NCBI RefSeq assembly: GCF_905171765.1
Contig: NC_053395.1
Coordinates: 184,468,156-184,532,155, forward strand
Direction: 5' to 3'
DNA: 64,000 bases
Source: Bufo bufo
Lineage: Eukaryota; Chordata; Amphibia; Anura; Bufonidae
In this document: piece after piece, positions 21,078 to 32,282 of the stretch
How positions within the stretch are numbered: the stretch's first letter is position 1
Layout: the number at the start of each line of letters is the position of its first letter
Translations under genes and position numbers: made by a program
Notes under the pieces: model-generated
What the model was told of the DNA's origin: nothing
Database searches by the model: none
The model's input: the letters and a program-made list of their open reading frames with translations, nothing else

Positions 21078-22709
21078 ATGTCCCATTCATCCCAACTAGT
21101 ATACTTAGCTGAAGAGGCATACGCCATTCTTGCCTCCGATACGGAGACTGCTAGCGAGGGAGAAGAGGATGCCACTTTCCTCTACTCCTCTACCCCCTCA
21201 TCATCATCATCCGCTGATGAGGGACCCTCTAGAAGGCGCCCAAGGGTAGCAGAGGAGGCAGCCCCCCAGAGTGAGCCCACATGGACCCCACCCACTGAGA
21301 ATTATCAGCCCCAAATTTTTTCTCGGAAGATTTAAGAAATTTCATGGTAACCCAGCAACTTATTTCCCAGCACCCTACATCGCCATACACTAGACCCCTA
21401 AGGATGGACCCTAGTAAATGCAGCAGAGATGATGAACTTTTGGGGGCTCTTGCTGCATATAGGCCTAGTAAAAAAAAAAAAAAGATTAATCAGTATTGGA
21501 GTGCGGATGTCTTGTACCACACTCCAATTTACAGTAATACCATGGCCCGTAATCGATTCCAATCAATACTGAAGTTTTTGCATTACAACGATAGTGCACT
21601 GTGCCCACCCCAGAATGACTGCGCATTTCACCTTCTGTTCAAAATTAGGCCCGTCCTTTACCACTTTAACTTAGTTTTCAGAAGTGTACACCCCAGAACA
21701 AAATGTTTGCATAAACAAATCCCTTTTTCTTTTCAAAGGAAGGGTAATATTCCGCCAGTACCTGCCTAGCAAGCGTGCAAGGTATGGCATAAAACTGTAT
21801 AAAGTCTGTAAGAATAGCTCTGGGTACACTCACAAGTTCCCGGGTTTATGAAGGGAGGGACACCGGACTGAACCCTCAGAATGCCCCCCCCCCCCCCCCC
21901 CGTACTAGGAGTTAGTGGGAAGATAGTGTGGGACTTACTGCACCCACTGCTGGATAAGGGTTACCATCTATACGTGGATAATTACTACACGAGTCTACCA
22001 CTGTTCCGGTCACTGAGTTCCAGAAGTACTGTGGCGTTTGGCACAATACACAAAAATCAGAGAGGCCTCCCTAGATCCCTGGTAGGGCAACCACTAAGAA
22101 AAGGAGACATCCGTGCTCTCCTCAATCAGAACACCTTGGTGGTTAAGTACAAGAGGGATGTCCTTGTACTGACCACTATTCACAGTAACACCAGCTCCCC
22201 TGCCGCTGTACGTGTTACAAACTACCACTGTCCCCGAATCAGACTGCCTTCTGGACTACAACAGGCAGATGGGCGGGGTTGATCTTTCAGATCAAGTTCT
22301 GAAGCCCTACAGTGCCACACGAAAAACAAAAGTGTGTTACAAAAAGCTGGCCATGCACCTCGTACAGATGGCGCTGTACAATGCATACGTACTATTTAGA
22401 TCTAGAGGCCGGACAAGAACATTCCTAAAATTTCAAGAGGTGGTGATAAAGGCCCTAGTTCTTCCAAATCAAGCAATCGAGGGCCCCAGTACTTCTGCAA
22501 GTTACGGTACCCGAGTTGTACCAGGGCAACATTTCCCTGGTGAAGTCCCCCAAACATTGAGGAAGGGAAGGACCCAAAAAAGATGCAGGGTGTGTTCCAA
22601 AAGGGGGATAAGGAAGGACACCATTTACCATTGCGAAACCTGCCGAGAAAAACCTGGTCTGTGCATCAAAGATTGTTTCAGGATCTACCATTCATCCATG
22701 GAGCATTAA
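21078..22709 (+). pseudogene. piggyBac-type transposase (PGBD-like), multiply broken
   Basis: The start ATG at 21078 begins MSHSSQLVYLAEEA, an acidic Ser-rich N-terminus usual for this family. The first frame stops at 21335; later parts lie in other frames at 21344-21769, about 21690-21850, 21881-22282 and 22212-22709. Recognisable blocks are YWSADVLYHTP and RNRFQSILKFLHYND (dimerisation/core), VCINKS...GRVIFRQYLPSKRARYGIK, LYVDNYYTS (second catalytic Asp) and DYNRQMGGVDLSDQ (third Asp region). The first catalytic Asp, normally in a CIDES-like motif, reads Asn here. The C-terminus keeps a cysteine-rich domain (CRVCSKRG...CETC...CIKDC...H). A poly-C tract at 21884-21901 marks one frameshift. 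The family excises and inserts precisely at TTAA; this copy cannot. Confidence 0.88.
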
Positions 22710-24029
22710 TTTGATTTCATCCTTGATGTACCCTGTAGTTTTACCACGTTATATATCTGATTTAGTCCGCATAACTTACATATCCACTATTCACAAACCA
22801 CTACAAATTCATTTATGTTAGGTCAAAAGTGCCCTTTCCACCCCTTAAAATGTTCGTACGGGGGTGCTCTTTCCGAAATAGGGTCACTTCTTGGGGTTTT
22901 TCATTTCTGGGGACCTCAGGAAATTTATTTAATGCGACATGGCACCTAAAACAAGTGCTGTTTCCAAAATGGGGTCACTTCTTGGGGTTTTTCATTTCTG
23001 GGGACCTCAGGAAATTTATTTAATGTGACAAGGCACTTAAAATACATGTCTGTTTATTCAGGCCTGCAAAAACTATTTTTTGCACTTTGCCTCTAGAGAC
23101 CTGCTGTGCGCCAATACAACAGGCTACAAGCACATATGGGGTGTTTGCAAAATGGGGAACATATACTGGGGTACATTTTTCCTTTAGCCTCTTGTGAAAG
23201 TGAAATATTGGGGTCTGCTAGTAAATTTTCATTTTTACAAATGTGTACTTTGAAATGCTTTCTCTAGTATTTCTGCCTTCTGTGAGTCACCTGTTTGCTG
23301 AAAAGTACCCTTTCCACCACTTAAAATGTTCGTACGGGGATGCTCTTTCTGAAATAGGGTCATTTCTTGGGGTTTTTCATTTCCGGGAACCTCAGGAAAT
23401 GTATTTAATGGGACATGGCACCTAAAATATATGTCTGTTTATTCAGGCCTGCAAAAACCATTTTTTGCACTATGCCTCTAGAGACTTGCTGTGTGCCAAT
23501 ACAACAGGCTACAAGCTCATATAGGGTGCTTGCAAAAAGGGGAGAAAATGGGGAACATATACTGGGGTGCATTTTCTCCTTTAACCCCTTGTGAAAGTGA
23601 AAAATTGGGGTCTGCTTGTAATTTTTCATTTTTACAAATGTGCGTTTTGAAATCCTCTCTCTAGTAGTTCTGCCTTCTGTGAGTCACCTGTTTGCTGAAA
23701 AGTACCCTTTCCACCACTTAAAATGTTCGTACGGGGGTGCTCTTTCCGAAATGGGGTCACTTCTTGGTGTTTTTCATTTCTGGGGACCTCAGGAAATGTA
23801 TTTATTGCGACTTGGCATCTAAAATACATGTCTGCCAATTCAGGCCTGCAAAAAACATTTTTTGCACTTTGCCTCTAGAGACCTGCTGTGCGCCAATACA
23901 ACAGGCTACAAGCACATAGGGAACATATATTGGAGTACATTTTTTCCTTTAACCTCCTGTGAAAGTGAAAAATTGGGGTCTGCTAGTAAATTTTTATTTT
24001 TACAAATGTGTGCTTTGAAATGCTTTCTC
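22710..24029 (+). repeat. 3' tandem repeats of the piggyBac-type element, first block
   Basis: After the transposase stop come units beginning 'aaaagt.ccctttccaccacttaaaatgttcg' at about 22826, 23300 and 23697; the last two are 397 bp apart. Each contains 'gctctttccgaaatggggtcac', 'tttctggggacctcagg' and 'cctctagagacctgctgtg'. Another unit continues on the far side of a hAT-type insertion at 27112. The units hold no consistent reading frame. Confidence 0.75.
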
Positions 24030-24338
24030 TAATACAGGGCTCCAGATGGCAACCAAAATGTTGGCCAATGCGACTTAGAATTTACAAATGGCGACAAGAC
24101 TTTTTAGTCTTGTCGCCATTTGCGACTAGAACCGCCGCCGCAGCTCTGCCGTTGAATACAGCGGCGGGCACAGGAGCTGATAGTTCTCTGCCCCGCCGCT
24201 GATGTTCTTCTCAGCAGCGCAGCGGAGAAGTAGTCTCTCCCCCCTGTGCTGCTGCCGCCGCCGCCAATAAGAAGAGAGACAGGGGAGGAGGAGGGGCTGT
24301 GGCCACTGTGCCACCAATGAAGATAACGGACCTGTTAA

Positions 24339-25068
24339 AGGGTTTCTGTCACCCCACAAAACTCTTTTTTTTTTTTTTTTCGATAGTTAGATTCCTTATA
24401 GGGCGATATAGGAGAATATAATAGTCTTACTTACTTTCATGCGGCCGATTCTTTATAAAACGAAGTTTTATAATATGTAAATGAGGGCTCTACCAGCAAG
24501 TAGGGCGTCTACTTGCTGGTAGCCGCAGCAGCAATCCGCCCCCTCGCCGTGTTGATTGACAGGGCCAGCCGTGATCTCCTCCTCCGGCCGGCCCTGTCAG
24601 TAATTCAAAAATCGCGCGCCTCTGGTCATTCGGCGCAGGCGCTCTGAGATGAGGAGGCTCGTCTCCTCAGTGCGCCTGCGCTGATGACATCACCGAAAGA
24701 GAAGACGTCATCGGCGCAGGCGCACTGAGGGAGTGCTGAGGAGACGAGCCTCCTCATCTCAGAGCGCCTGCGCCGAATGACCAGAGGCGCGCGATTTTTG
24801 AATTACTGACAGGGCCGGCCGGAGGAGGAGATCACGGCTGGCCCTGTCAATCAACACGGCGAGGGGGCGGATTGCTGCTGCGGCTACCAGCAAGTAGACG
24901 CCCTACTTGCTGGTAGAGCCCTCATTTACATATTATAAAACTTCGTTTTATAAAGAATCGGCCGCATGAAAGTAAGTAAGACTATTATATTCTCCTATAT
25001 CGCCCTATAAGGAATCTAACTATCCAAAAAAAAAAAAAAAATGAGTTTTGTGGGGTGACAGAAACCCT
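24339..25068. mobile_element. 730-bp near-perfect hairpin MITE flanked by TTAA
   Basis: TTAA lies at 24335-24338 and 25069-25072. The ends AAGGGTTTCTGTCACCCC and its inverse bracket two arms of about 360 bp that are nearly identical when inverted. The centre is near 24700 within 'gcgctgatgacatcaccg' and 'gacgtcatcggcgc'. The arms are GC-rich and contain 'ctaccagcaagtag' and 'ggccggccctgtca'. No ORF is meaningful. Confidence 0.8.
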
Positions 25069-25074
25069 TTAATA

Positions 25075-25240
25075 CAAATACAGGAGGCGGGTGCCGGAAT
25101 CAAACAGCCGGCACCCAACCTCTATGACAGGGAGCTGCGGCACCTGAGGGGTTAACTGCAGTGGATCGCAGCTCCCTGTCATAGAGGTCGGGTGCCGGCT
25201 ATTTGATTCCGGCACCCGCCTCCTGTATTTGTATTAACAG
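25075..25240. repeat. foldback with 'ggaggcgggtgccgg' arms
   Basis: 'acaaatacaggaggcgggtgccgg' near 25074 returns inverted at about 25206-25238. The inner parts 'cagggagctgc' and 'gcagctccctg' pair as well, around 'cctgaggggttaactgc'. It corresponds in position and sequence to the foldback in the hAT-type element at 41.9-42.07 kb. Confidence 0.65.
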
Positions 25241-25446
25241 GTCAGTTATCTTCATTGGTGGCGCAGTGCGCCCCCCCCCAACACCCCAGTATAATAAACA
25301 TTGGTGGTGCAGTGCCCCCCCAACACCCCAGTATAATAAACATTGGTGTGGCACAGTGAACCCCCCCTACCAACACCCCAGTATAATAAACATTGGTGGT
25401 GCAGTGCCAATGAGGGTTAAAAAATTTTCAAAAAATTAACTCACCT

Positions 25447-25645
25447 CCTCCAATTGATCGCGCAGCTGCCGGTCTCCTGTTCTTTCTTCAGGACCTGTGG
25501 TGACGTCACTGAGCTCATCACATGGTCCATTACCATGGTGATGGATCATGTGATGTACACAGTGATGTCACCACAGGTCCTTTGACAGGTCCTGAAGAAA
25601 GAACAGGAGACCGGCAGCTACGCAATCAATTGGAGGAGGTGAGTT
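25447..25645. repeat. foldback with 'ctccaattgat' arms
   Basis: 'cctcctccaattgatcgcg' near 25444 pairs with 'cgcaatcaattggaggagg' near 25621. Inner arms 'ggtctcctgttctttcttcaggacc' and 'ggtcctgaagaaagaacaggagacc' pair around 'gtgacgtcactgagctcatcacatgg'. Non-coding. Confidence 0.65.
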
Positions 25646-26112
25646 TATTTTTTATTTATTTTTTTAACCCTCAATTAACCTTCTACTAAGCATTCTGTAT
25701 TAAAGAATGCTATTATTTTCCCTTATAACCATGTTATAAGGGAAAATAACACAGTGAATAGACTTTCATCCTAGCAACCATGCGTGAAAATCGCACCGCA
25801 TCCGCACTTGCTTGCGATTTTCACGCAGCCCCATTAACTTCTATGGGGCCTGCGTTGCGTGAAAAACGCACAACATAGAGCATGCTGCGATTTTCACGCA
25901 ACGCACAAGTGATGCGTGAAAATCACCGCTCATGTGCACAGCCCCATAGAAGTGAATGGGTCCGGATTCAGTGCGGCTGCAATGCGTTCACCTCACGCAT
26001 TGCACCCACGCAGAAATCTCGCCCATTTGAAAGGGGCCTAAGGGTGAATAGGACAAGGGTTCCAACCCCTAAGGGGGCTAATAGTAAGTTAAAAAAAACA
26101 CACAAACACTAA

Positions 26113-26626
26113 GGCTACTTTCACACTTGCGGCAGTGTGATCCGGCAAGCAGTTCCGTCGATCTTGATGTGACTGAAAGCATTTGTGAGACGCATCCGGA
26201 TGCGGATCCATCTCACAAATGCATTGCAAGGACGGATCCGTCTCTCCACTTGTCATGCGGACAGACGGATTTGTCTTGTATCTTTTTACACATTTTTACC
26301 AGTCTGCGCATGCGCAGACTGGAAGGACGGATCTGGCATTCCTGTATTTTGAATGCCGGATCTGGCACTAATACATTCCTATGGGGAAAAATGCCGGATC
26401 CGGCATTCAGGCAAGTCTTCAGTTTTTTTCGCCAGAGATAAAACCGTAGCATACTATGGTTTTATCTTTTGCCTGATCAGTCAAAATGACTGAACTGAAG
26501 ACATCCTGAACGGATTGCTCTCCATTCAGAATGCAGTAGGATAAAACTGATCAGTTCTTTTCCGGTATTGAGCCCCTGTGACGGAACTCTATGCTGGAAA
26601 TGAAAAATGCTAGTGTGAAAGTACCC
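26113..26626. mobile_element. TAA-flanked MITE, 'TTTCACACT' group (514 bp)
   Basis: TAA at 26110-26112 and 26627-26629 flanks ends 'ggctactttcacacttgcgg' and 'tagtgtgaaagtaccc'. Internal 'gccggatccggcatt' and 'gcatgcgcagac' blocks are shared with 13753-14232, 40033-40332 and 43702-44180. This is the most complete copy of the four. Confidence 0.78.
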
Positions 26627-27116
26627 TAAAATATTAAGTTTAAATCCCCCCTTTCCCAATTTTACATATAAAAAATATAAACAATAAATAAATAAACATA
26701 TTACATAGCGCTGCGTCCGAAAAGTCCAAACTATTAAATTGTTAAAAAATATCTCCTATGCTGTGAGCGCCGTAACAGACATAAATAAATAAAAACCATG
26801 CGATTTGGCATTTTCTAGTCACCTTGTCACCCCAAAAAATAGGATAGGACTGTTCTATTATGGGCCGAATGTTTCATAAAATGCAAAATGCATGCAGCTT
26901 TTTTTGGTGTTTTTTTTTGCGTGGTATTGAGTATTGCAATACTTTTTTATGGTGACGAAAGCGAATCAAAATTTTGGTATTGAAACAACCCTACGCCGAT
27001 CTGATCGGCGTAGCGTTGTCACGATACCAAAATTTTGATTCGGTTTCGATTTGGTTCCTAAATTTTTCAGTTCAGGAGCCAATGGCTACTAGGTATTTTT
27101 TTGGAGCACTGTAATA

Positions 27117-29368
27117 TTTCTGCCTTCTGTGAGTCACCTGTATGCTGAAAAGTACCTTTCCACCACTTAAAATGTTCGTATGGGGGGTGCTCTTTCTGAA
27201 ATGGGGTCACTTCTTGGGATTCTTCATTTCTGGGAACCTCAGGAAATTTATTTAATGCGACATGGCACCTAAAATACATGTCTGTTTATTCAGGCCTGCA
27301 AAAATTTTTTTTTGCACTTTGCCTCTAGAGACCTGCTGTTCGCCAATACAACAGGCTACAAGCACATATGGGGTGTTTGCAAAATGGGGAACATATACTG
27401 GGGTGCATTTTTTCCTTTAACCTCTTGTGAAAGTGAAAAATTGGGGTCTGCTAGTAATTTTTATAAATGTGTGCTTTGAAATGCTTTCTCTGGTATTTCT
27501 GCCTTCTGTGAGTCACCTGTTTGCTGAAAAGTACGCTTTCTACCACTTAAAATGTTCGTACGGGGGTGCTCTTTCCGAAATGGGGTCACTTCTTCGGGTT
27601 TTTCATTTCTCAGGAATTTATTTAATGCGACATGTCACCTAAAATAAATGTCTGCCAATTCAGGTCAGCAAAATCCATATTTAGCTGACTGTAGAGCCCT
27701 GCTGTGCGCCAATACATCATTTTTTTTTAGCACATATGGGGTGTTGGCGTATTCGGGGGGAAATGGGGAACAAAATGTGGGGTGCATTTTGTCCTGTTAC
27801 CCCTTGTGAAAGTGAAAAATGTGCATGTAAAGCAACTTTTTCTGGAAAAAATTGTCATTTTTCATTTTCACATCCAAGCTTTTCCTAATTCTGTTAAACG
27901 CCTGATGGGTCAAAGTGCTCACTACACACCTTGAAATATTCCTTAAGGGGTGTAGTTTCCGGAATGGGGTCACTTTTTGGGGGTTTCCACTGTAGGGCCA
28001 CCTCAGGGTGTCTTCATATGCGACATAGCTCCCACTTACATTCCAGCTAAATCCTCTCTCCTAACGCCATATGGTGCTCCTTCCACTCTAATGCCTGCTG
28101 TGCGCCCATACATCATTTTTTTCTAGCACATATGGGGTGTTCGCGTATTCGGGGAGAAATGGGGAACAAAATGTGGGGTGCATTTTGTCCTGTTACCCCT
28201 TGTGAAAGTGAAAAATGTGGGTGTAAAGCAACTTTTTCTGTAAAATTTTTTATTTTCACAGCCAAGCGGTTCCAAATTCTGTGAAACGCCTGATGGGTCA
28301 AAGTGCTCACTACACACCTTGAAATATTTCTTGAGGGGTGTAGTTTCCGGAATGGGGTCTCCTTTTTGGGGGTTTCCACTCTAGGACCTTAAGGGTGTGT
28401 TCAATTGCAAGATGGTTCCTGTCAATTATTCCGGTGAAATCTGCCTTCCAGAAGCCATTTGGTGCTCCTTTCCTTCTGACCCCTGTGGTACACACATATA
28501 GCAGTATACAAACACATATGGTGCATTGCTGTAATCAGGAGAAAATGGGCAATAAATTAGGGGGTACATGTTCTCCAGTTCCCCCTTGTAAAAGTGAAAA
28601 AGATGGGCCTAAAGTCAATTTTTCTTTTTGTACTTTTTCATTTTCACAGCCAATTCCATGAATCCACTTTGAGGAAAAAGTTCTCACTACACATCTTGAA
28701 ATATTCCTTGACGGGTGTAGTTTGCAGAATGTGGTCTCTTTTTGGGGGTTTCCACTCTAGGGGTACCTCAGGGTGTCTTCATATGTGACATAGCTCCCAA
28801 AAGCCAATCCTGCAAAATCTGTCCTCCAAAAGCCCTATGGCACTACTTCCCTTTTGAACCTTGCCATGCATCCATACATCATTTTTGGAGCACATATTGG
28901 GTGTTGATGTATTCAGGGGGAAATTGGGAACAAAATGTGGGGTGCATTTTGTCCTGTTTCCCTTTGTGAAAGTGAAAAATGTGGGCGTAAAGCAACTTTT
29001 TCTGGAAATAATTGTATTTTTCATTTTCACAGCCAAGCATTTCCTAATTCTGTGAAACGCCTGATGGGTCAAAATGCTCACTACACACCTTGTAATATTC
29101 CTTTAGGGATGTGGTTTCCAGAATGGGGTCACATTTTGGGGGTTTTCACTGTAGAGCCACCTCAGGGTTTCTTCATATGCGACATAGCTCCCAATTAGCA
29201 TTCCAGCTAAATCTGCTCTCCAAAAGCCATATGGTGCTCCTTCCACTCTGAAGCTGTGTGCCCATACATCAGTTTTTGAGCACACATGGGGTGTTTCTGT
29301 AAACTCCAGATTCAGGGTAATAGATTTTGGGTTTTGTTTGGCTCTTGATGTGTTGCAGAAAAAATAGA
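27117..29368 (+). repeat. 3' tandem repeats of the piggyBac-type element, second block
   Basis: Two further units of the first type start near 27147 and 27526 (379 bp apart). They pass into a related repeat type from about 27700 to 29300 marked by 'ggggtgtagtttccggaatggggtc', 'cgcctgatgggtcaaa' and 'gttccaaattctgtgaaacg'. Homologous phrases occur at 49.2-50.45 kb and 60.8-62.6 kb in the other TTAA elements, mostly inverted. No gene is seen. Confidence 0.7.
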
Positions 29369-29372
29369 TTAA

Positions 29373-29757
29373 AGAGGACCTTTCATCAGAATCAAGTATG
29401 TAAACTGAATATACAGACGTGTAGATCGGCGCCCAGGGATCCCTCTGCACTTACTATTATCCCCGGGCGCCGCTCCGTTCTCCGGTTATAGCCTCCGGTA
29501 TAGTCATAGTTAGGCTCCACCCACTTGAGCCTGCCGGCGTCTCTTTCTCCTATGCTGTAGCGCTGGCCAATCGCCAGGCTATGAGCTGAGCGCTGCGATT
29601 GGCCAGCGCTACAGCATAGGAGAAAGAGACGCCGGAGGCTATAACCGGAGAACGGAGCGGCGCCCGGGGATAATAGTAAGTGCAGGGGGATCACTGGGCG
29701 ACGCTCTACACGTCTGTATATTCAGTTTACATACTTGATTCTGATGAAAGGTCCTCT
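29373..29757. mobile_element. 385-bp hairpin MITE flanked by TTAA
   Basis: TTAA at 29369-29372 and 29758-29761 flanks ends AGAGGACCTTTCATCAGAAT and its inverse. The arms of about 190 bp pair almost throughout ('aagtatgtaaactgaatata', 'gagaacggagcggcgcccgg', 'attggccagcgctacagc'). Confidence 0.75.
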
Positions 29758-30361
29758 TTAAAATGTAAAATCTGCTAAAAAAAGTTTTCATTTACTTCTC
29801 GTGGGGCACCTAAAGGGTTAACAAAGTTTGTAAAATCAGTTTTGAATAGCTTGAGGGGTGTAGTTTCTAAAATGTGGTGATTTATGGGTGGTTTCTAATA
29901 TGTAAGCCCCAGAAAGTGACTTCATAACTGAACTGGTCCTGAAAAAATTGGGGTTTGGAAATGTTCTTAAAAATTTTAAGATTTGCTTCTAAACTTCTAA
30001 GGTCCCAAAAAAATAAAATGTCATTTTCAAAATGATCCAAACATGAAGTAAACATATAGGGAATGTAAAGTAATAACTATATTTGGAGGTATTACTATCT
30101 ATTATAAAAGTATAGAAATTGAAATTTGCTAATTTTTCCAAATTTTTAGTAAATTTGATATTTTTTTTATAAATAAAAATGAAATTTTTGACTCAATTTT
30201 ACCACTGTCATGAAGTATAATATGTGACGAGAAAACAATCTCAGAATGGCCTGTATAAGTAAAAGCGTTTTAAAGTTATTACCACATAAAGTGACACGTG
30301 AGATTTGCAAAAATCGGCCTGGGATTTAAGGTGAAAAGTGGCTCGGTAGTGAAGTGGTTAA

Positions 30362-31112
30362 ATTGTGTGCCCCCCCCCCCCCACACTCTCAGTTTAGCTC
30401 CAGCGAATGGAGCTAGGCTTCGAGCAGGCTCCAGCCGCGGTTTCCCTAGGTGTATGTGTGGTTACTACGCCAGGAATGAAGGTGTACATTTTTGGCGTGC
30501 TCCGAAAAACCTCACAGAAAAATCCTCGGCCGCATGAACTATGGCACGGGCTCCCATTGAAGACAAAGGCTGGCGGTATCAGCGCTGAAAGCCATGTCAA
30601 AAAAAAAATCTGTGTGAACACACCTTGAGGGTATATCTACAGGGGGCAGATATGCTGCACCGCGGACGACATAATCTCATCCACACACTGAAAAAATCAG
30701 CAGTGTAAACCGACCTGCAGGGAGGGTTTTAAATCAGCAGCATGTCAATGTAGGCCTAGTTCACACCTCAGTGATTTCCATCAGTGACTGAGTAGTGTTG
30801 AGCGAAGCGAGCTTCAGATGCTTCACCTGAAGTCGCTTTGTTCAAAACTTCGGAATAATACTGTACAGTATTAGAAGGTATGGGCTCCGATGAACCGAAG
30901 TAAGTTATTCACGAAGTCGCACGTGACTTTGTTGAATAACTTCGGTAGTTGATTTGGTTTTCCACTTTAAAAATCTACTACCGAAATTATTCAACTAAGT
31001 CACTAAGTACATTTTAATACTGGAGACAAATCTCCATACAGTATTATTCCGAAGTTTTGAACGAAGTGACTTCGGATAATGCATCCGACGCTCGCTTTAC
31101 TGAACACTAAGG
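30362..31112. repeat. non-coding stretch with a foldback element
   Basis: 30362-30760 begins with a C-run and has no recognised gene. 30793-31109 is a foldback starting 'tagtgttgagcgaagcgag' and ending 'ctcgctttactgaacacta', with 'gaagttttgaac' type arms. TAGTG ends suggest a hAT-like MITE, but I see no matching 8-bp duplication. Confidence 0.5.
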
Positions 31113-31515
31113 CCTCGTTCACAGTTCCGCGTCAGTGTCACGTACGTGAAAAAATAGTGTTTCATCGAAGGATCCGCGGTTAGTCCGTTTTTACCATCCG
31201 TGTGTCATCCGTAATTCACTGACATTGCTCAGCTGAAAATTAATTTCCAAAGAATCTCCTATTAATCGTCAGTGAAAAACGGACACAACACGGATGTGTG
31301 TCAGTGATTTTCATGAACCCATAGACTTCAACGGGCGTGCTTGGTCCGCATCACAGATCAAAGTAGTGCATGTCCCCGTGATTTTTTTAATGACCCACGG
31401 TCAGTAATAAAATACTGAAATGTGAACAGACACATTTAAATCAATGCGTACGTGTGCTGTCCAAGGAAAATGCGGACAGCACACGTCAGTGAAAAACGAA
31501 AATGTGATCGAGGCC
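31113..31515. mobile_element. MITE with 'GGCCTCG' ends
   Basis: 'ggcctcgttcacagttccgcg' after TAA pairs with 'aatgtgatcgaggcc' before TAG. The interior contains 'acggacacaacacggatgtgtgtcagtga' and 'gcggacagcacacgtcagtga'. It is similar in style to the CACACGACCG group. Confidence 0.6.
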
Positions 31516-32282
31516 TAGGGGCTCATGCACACGACCGTATGTATTTTGCGGTCCGCAAAAAATACGGATGACATCCGTGTGCATTCCGTATTTTGCGGAA
31601 CAGAACAGCTGGCCCTTCATAGAACAGTCCTATCCTTGTCCGGATGTGGACAATAATAGGACATGGCAGACCTATTTGAGGGGATAACAGTAGGGAACAA
31701 ACAATTAAAAACAGCATTATTTGCTGATAATATTATATTATTCTTAACCAAACCAAAAGAACATATTGAAAAGATCTTGGAGGCGCTTGCTCGTTTTGGG
31801 ACATACTCGGGTTATAGGATTAACACCTCCAAATGCGAATTTCTTTCTTTAGTTCCGTAGGAGAGGGGAACACATCAGCTGACCTCTCGACTCGCCATTA
31901 CAAAGGTTAAGTCACATATTACCTATCTAGGGATAAAGGTAGGTAGGGATCCACACTCCTATATCAGTTAAATTTCCCCCCTTTGATATCCAAAATAACA
32001 AAAGATTTAGACAGATGGCAGGGTTTGCCACTTTCCCTGGCTGGTAGATGCCATCTTATCAGAATGATGAGCATGTCTAAGCTCTTATACCCACTCCAAA
32101 CTATCCCGCTTCTTCTTCGTCATACCGATATCAAGCTTTTGGAAAGTAGATTTACCCATTTTATCTGGAATAAGAAAAAAAATCAAGAATCTCTTTAGAT
32201 AAGCTCAAATTGCGAAAAGAATATGGGGGTTTTAGCTTCCCTGACATACGTGGTTATAATCTAACCTGTATCAGTAGACATA

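Larger units (their letters stand above)
24035..27111. mobile_element. hAT-type composite MITE with 5-bp TSD
   Basis: The left terminus is CAGGGCTCCAG and the inverted right terminus is CAGTGCTCCAA. TAATA at 24030-24034 and 27112-27116 flanks it. Removing it rejoins 'tgctttctct-aata-tttctgcc', which is the intact repeat unit found elsewhere in the host element. CA(G)-initial TIRs suggest hAT; the 5-bp rather than 8-bp duplication is atypical, so superfamily assignment is tentative. Inside are a hairpin MITE (24339-25068), 'cattggtggcgcagtgcgcc' tandem units (25246-25410), two foldbacks (25075-25240, 25447-25645) and a TAA-flanked MITE (26113-26626). Confidence 0.65.
15121..30361 (+). mobile_element. 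piggyBac-type transposon, expanded by nested insertions
   Basis: TTAA at 15121-15124 and at 30358-30361 bracket the element. The outer bases are CCCTTAGGATACC at the left and CCACTTCACTACC inverted at the right, a weak TIR match. A perfect 26-bp palindrome (15136-15161) sits beside the left end. The only transposase-like gene belonging to it is at 21078-22709. Insertions inside: Tc1 types B (16242), C (17287) and A (17402); a hAT-type composite (24035-27111) that itself holds a hairpin MITE (24339); and a hairpin MITE (29373). The last 600 bp ('gtcacatat...tcagaatggcctg' type) reappear inverted at the left end of the TTAA element at 48.74 kb, which supports the right boundary. Confidence 0.7.

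Noticed and set aside
23405..23838. Repeated frames with FHFWGPQEMYL-like peptides
   Set aside because: They are translations of the roughly 400-bp 3' tandem units of the piggyBac-type element, with stops in different places in each unit.
22826..24010. CRISPR-like regularly spaced repeats
   Set aside because: Units are about 400 bp and similar throughout, in a vertebrate transposon; there are no short repeats with unique spacers and no cas genes.
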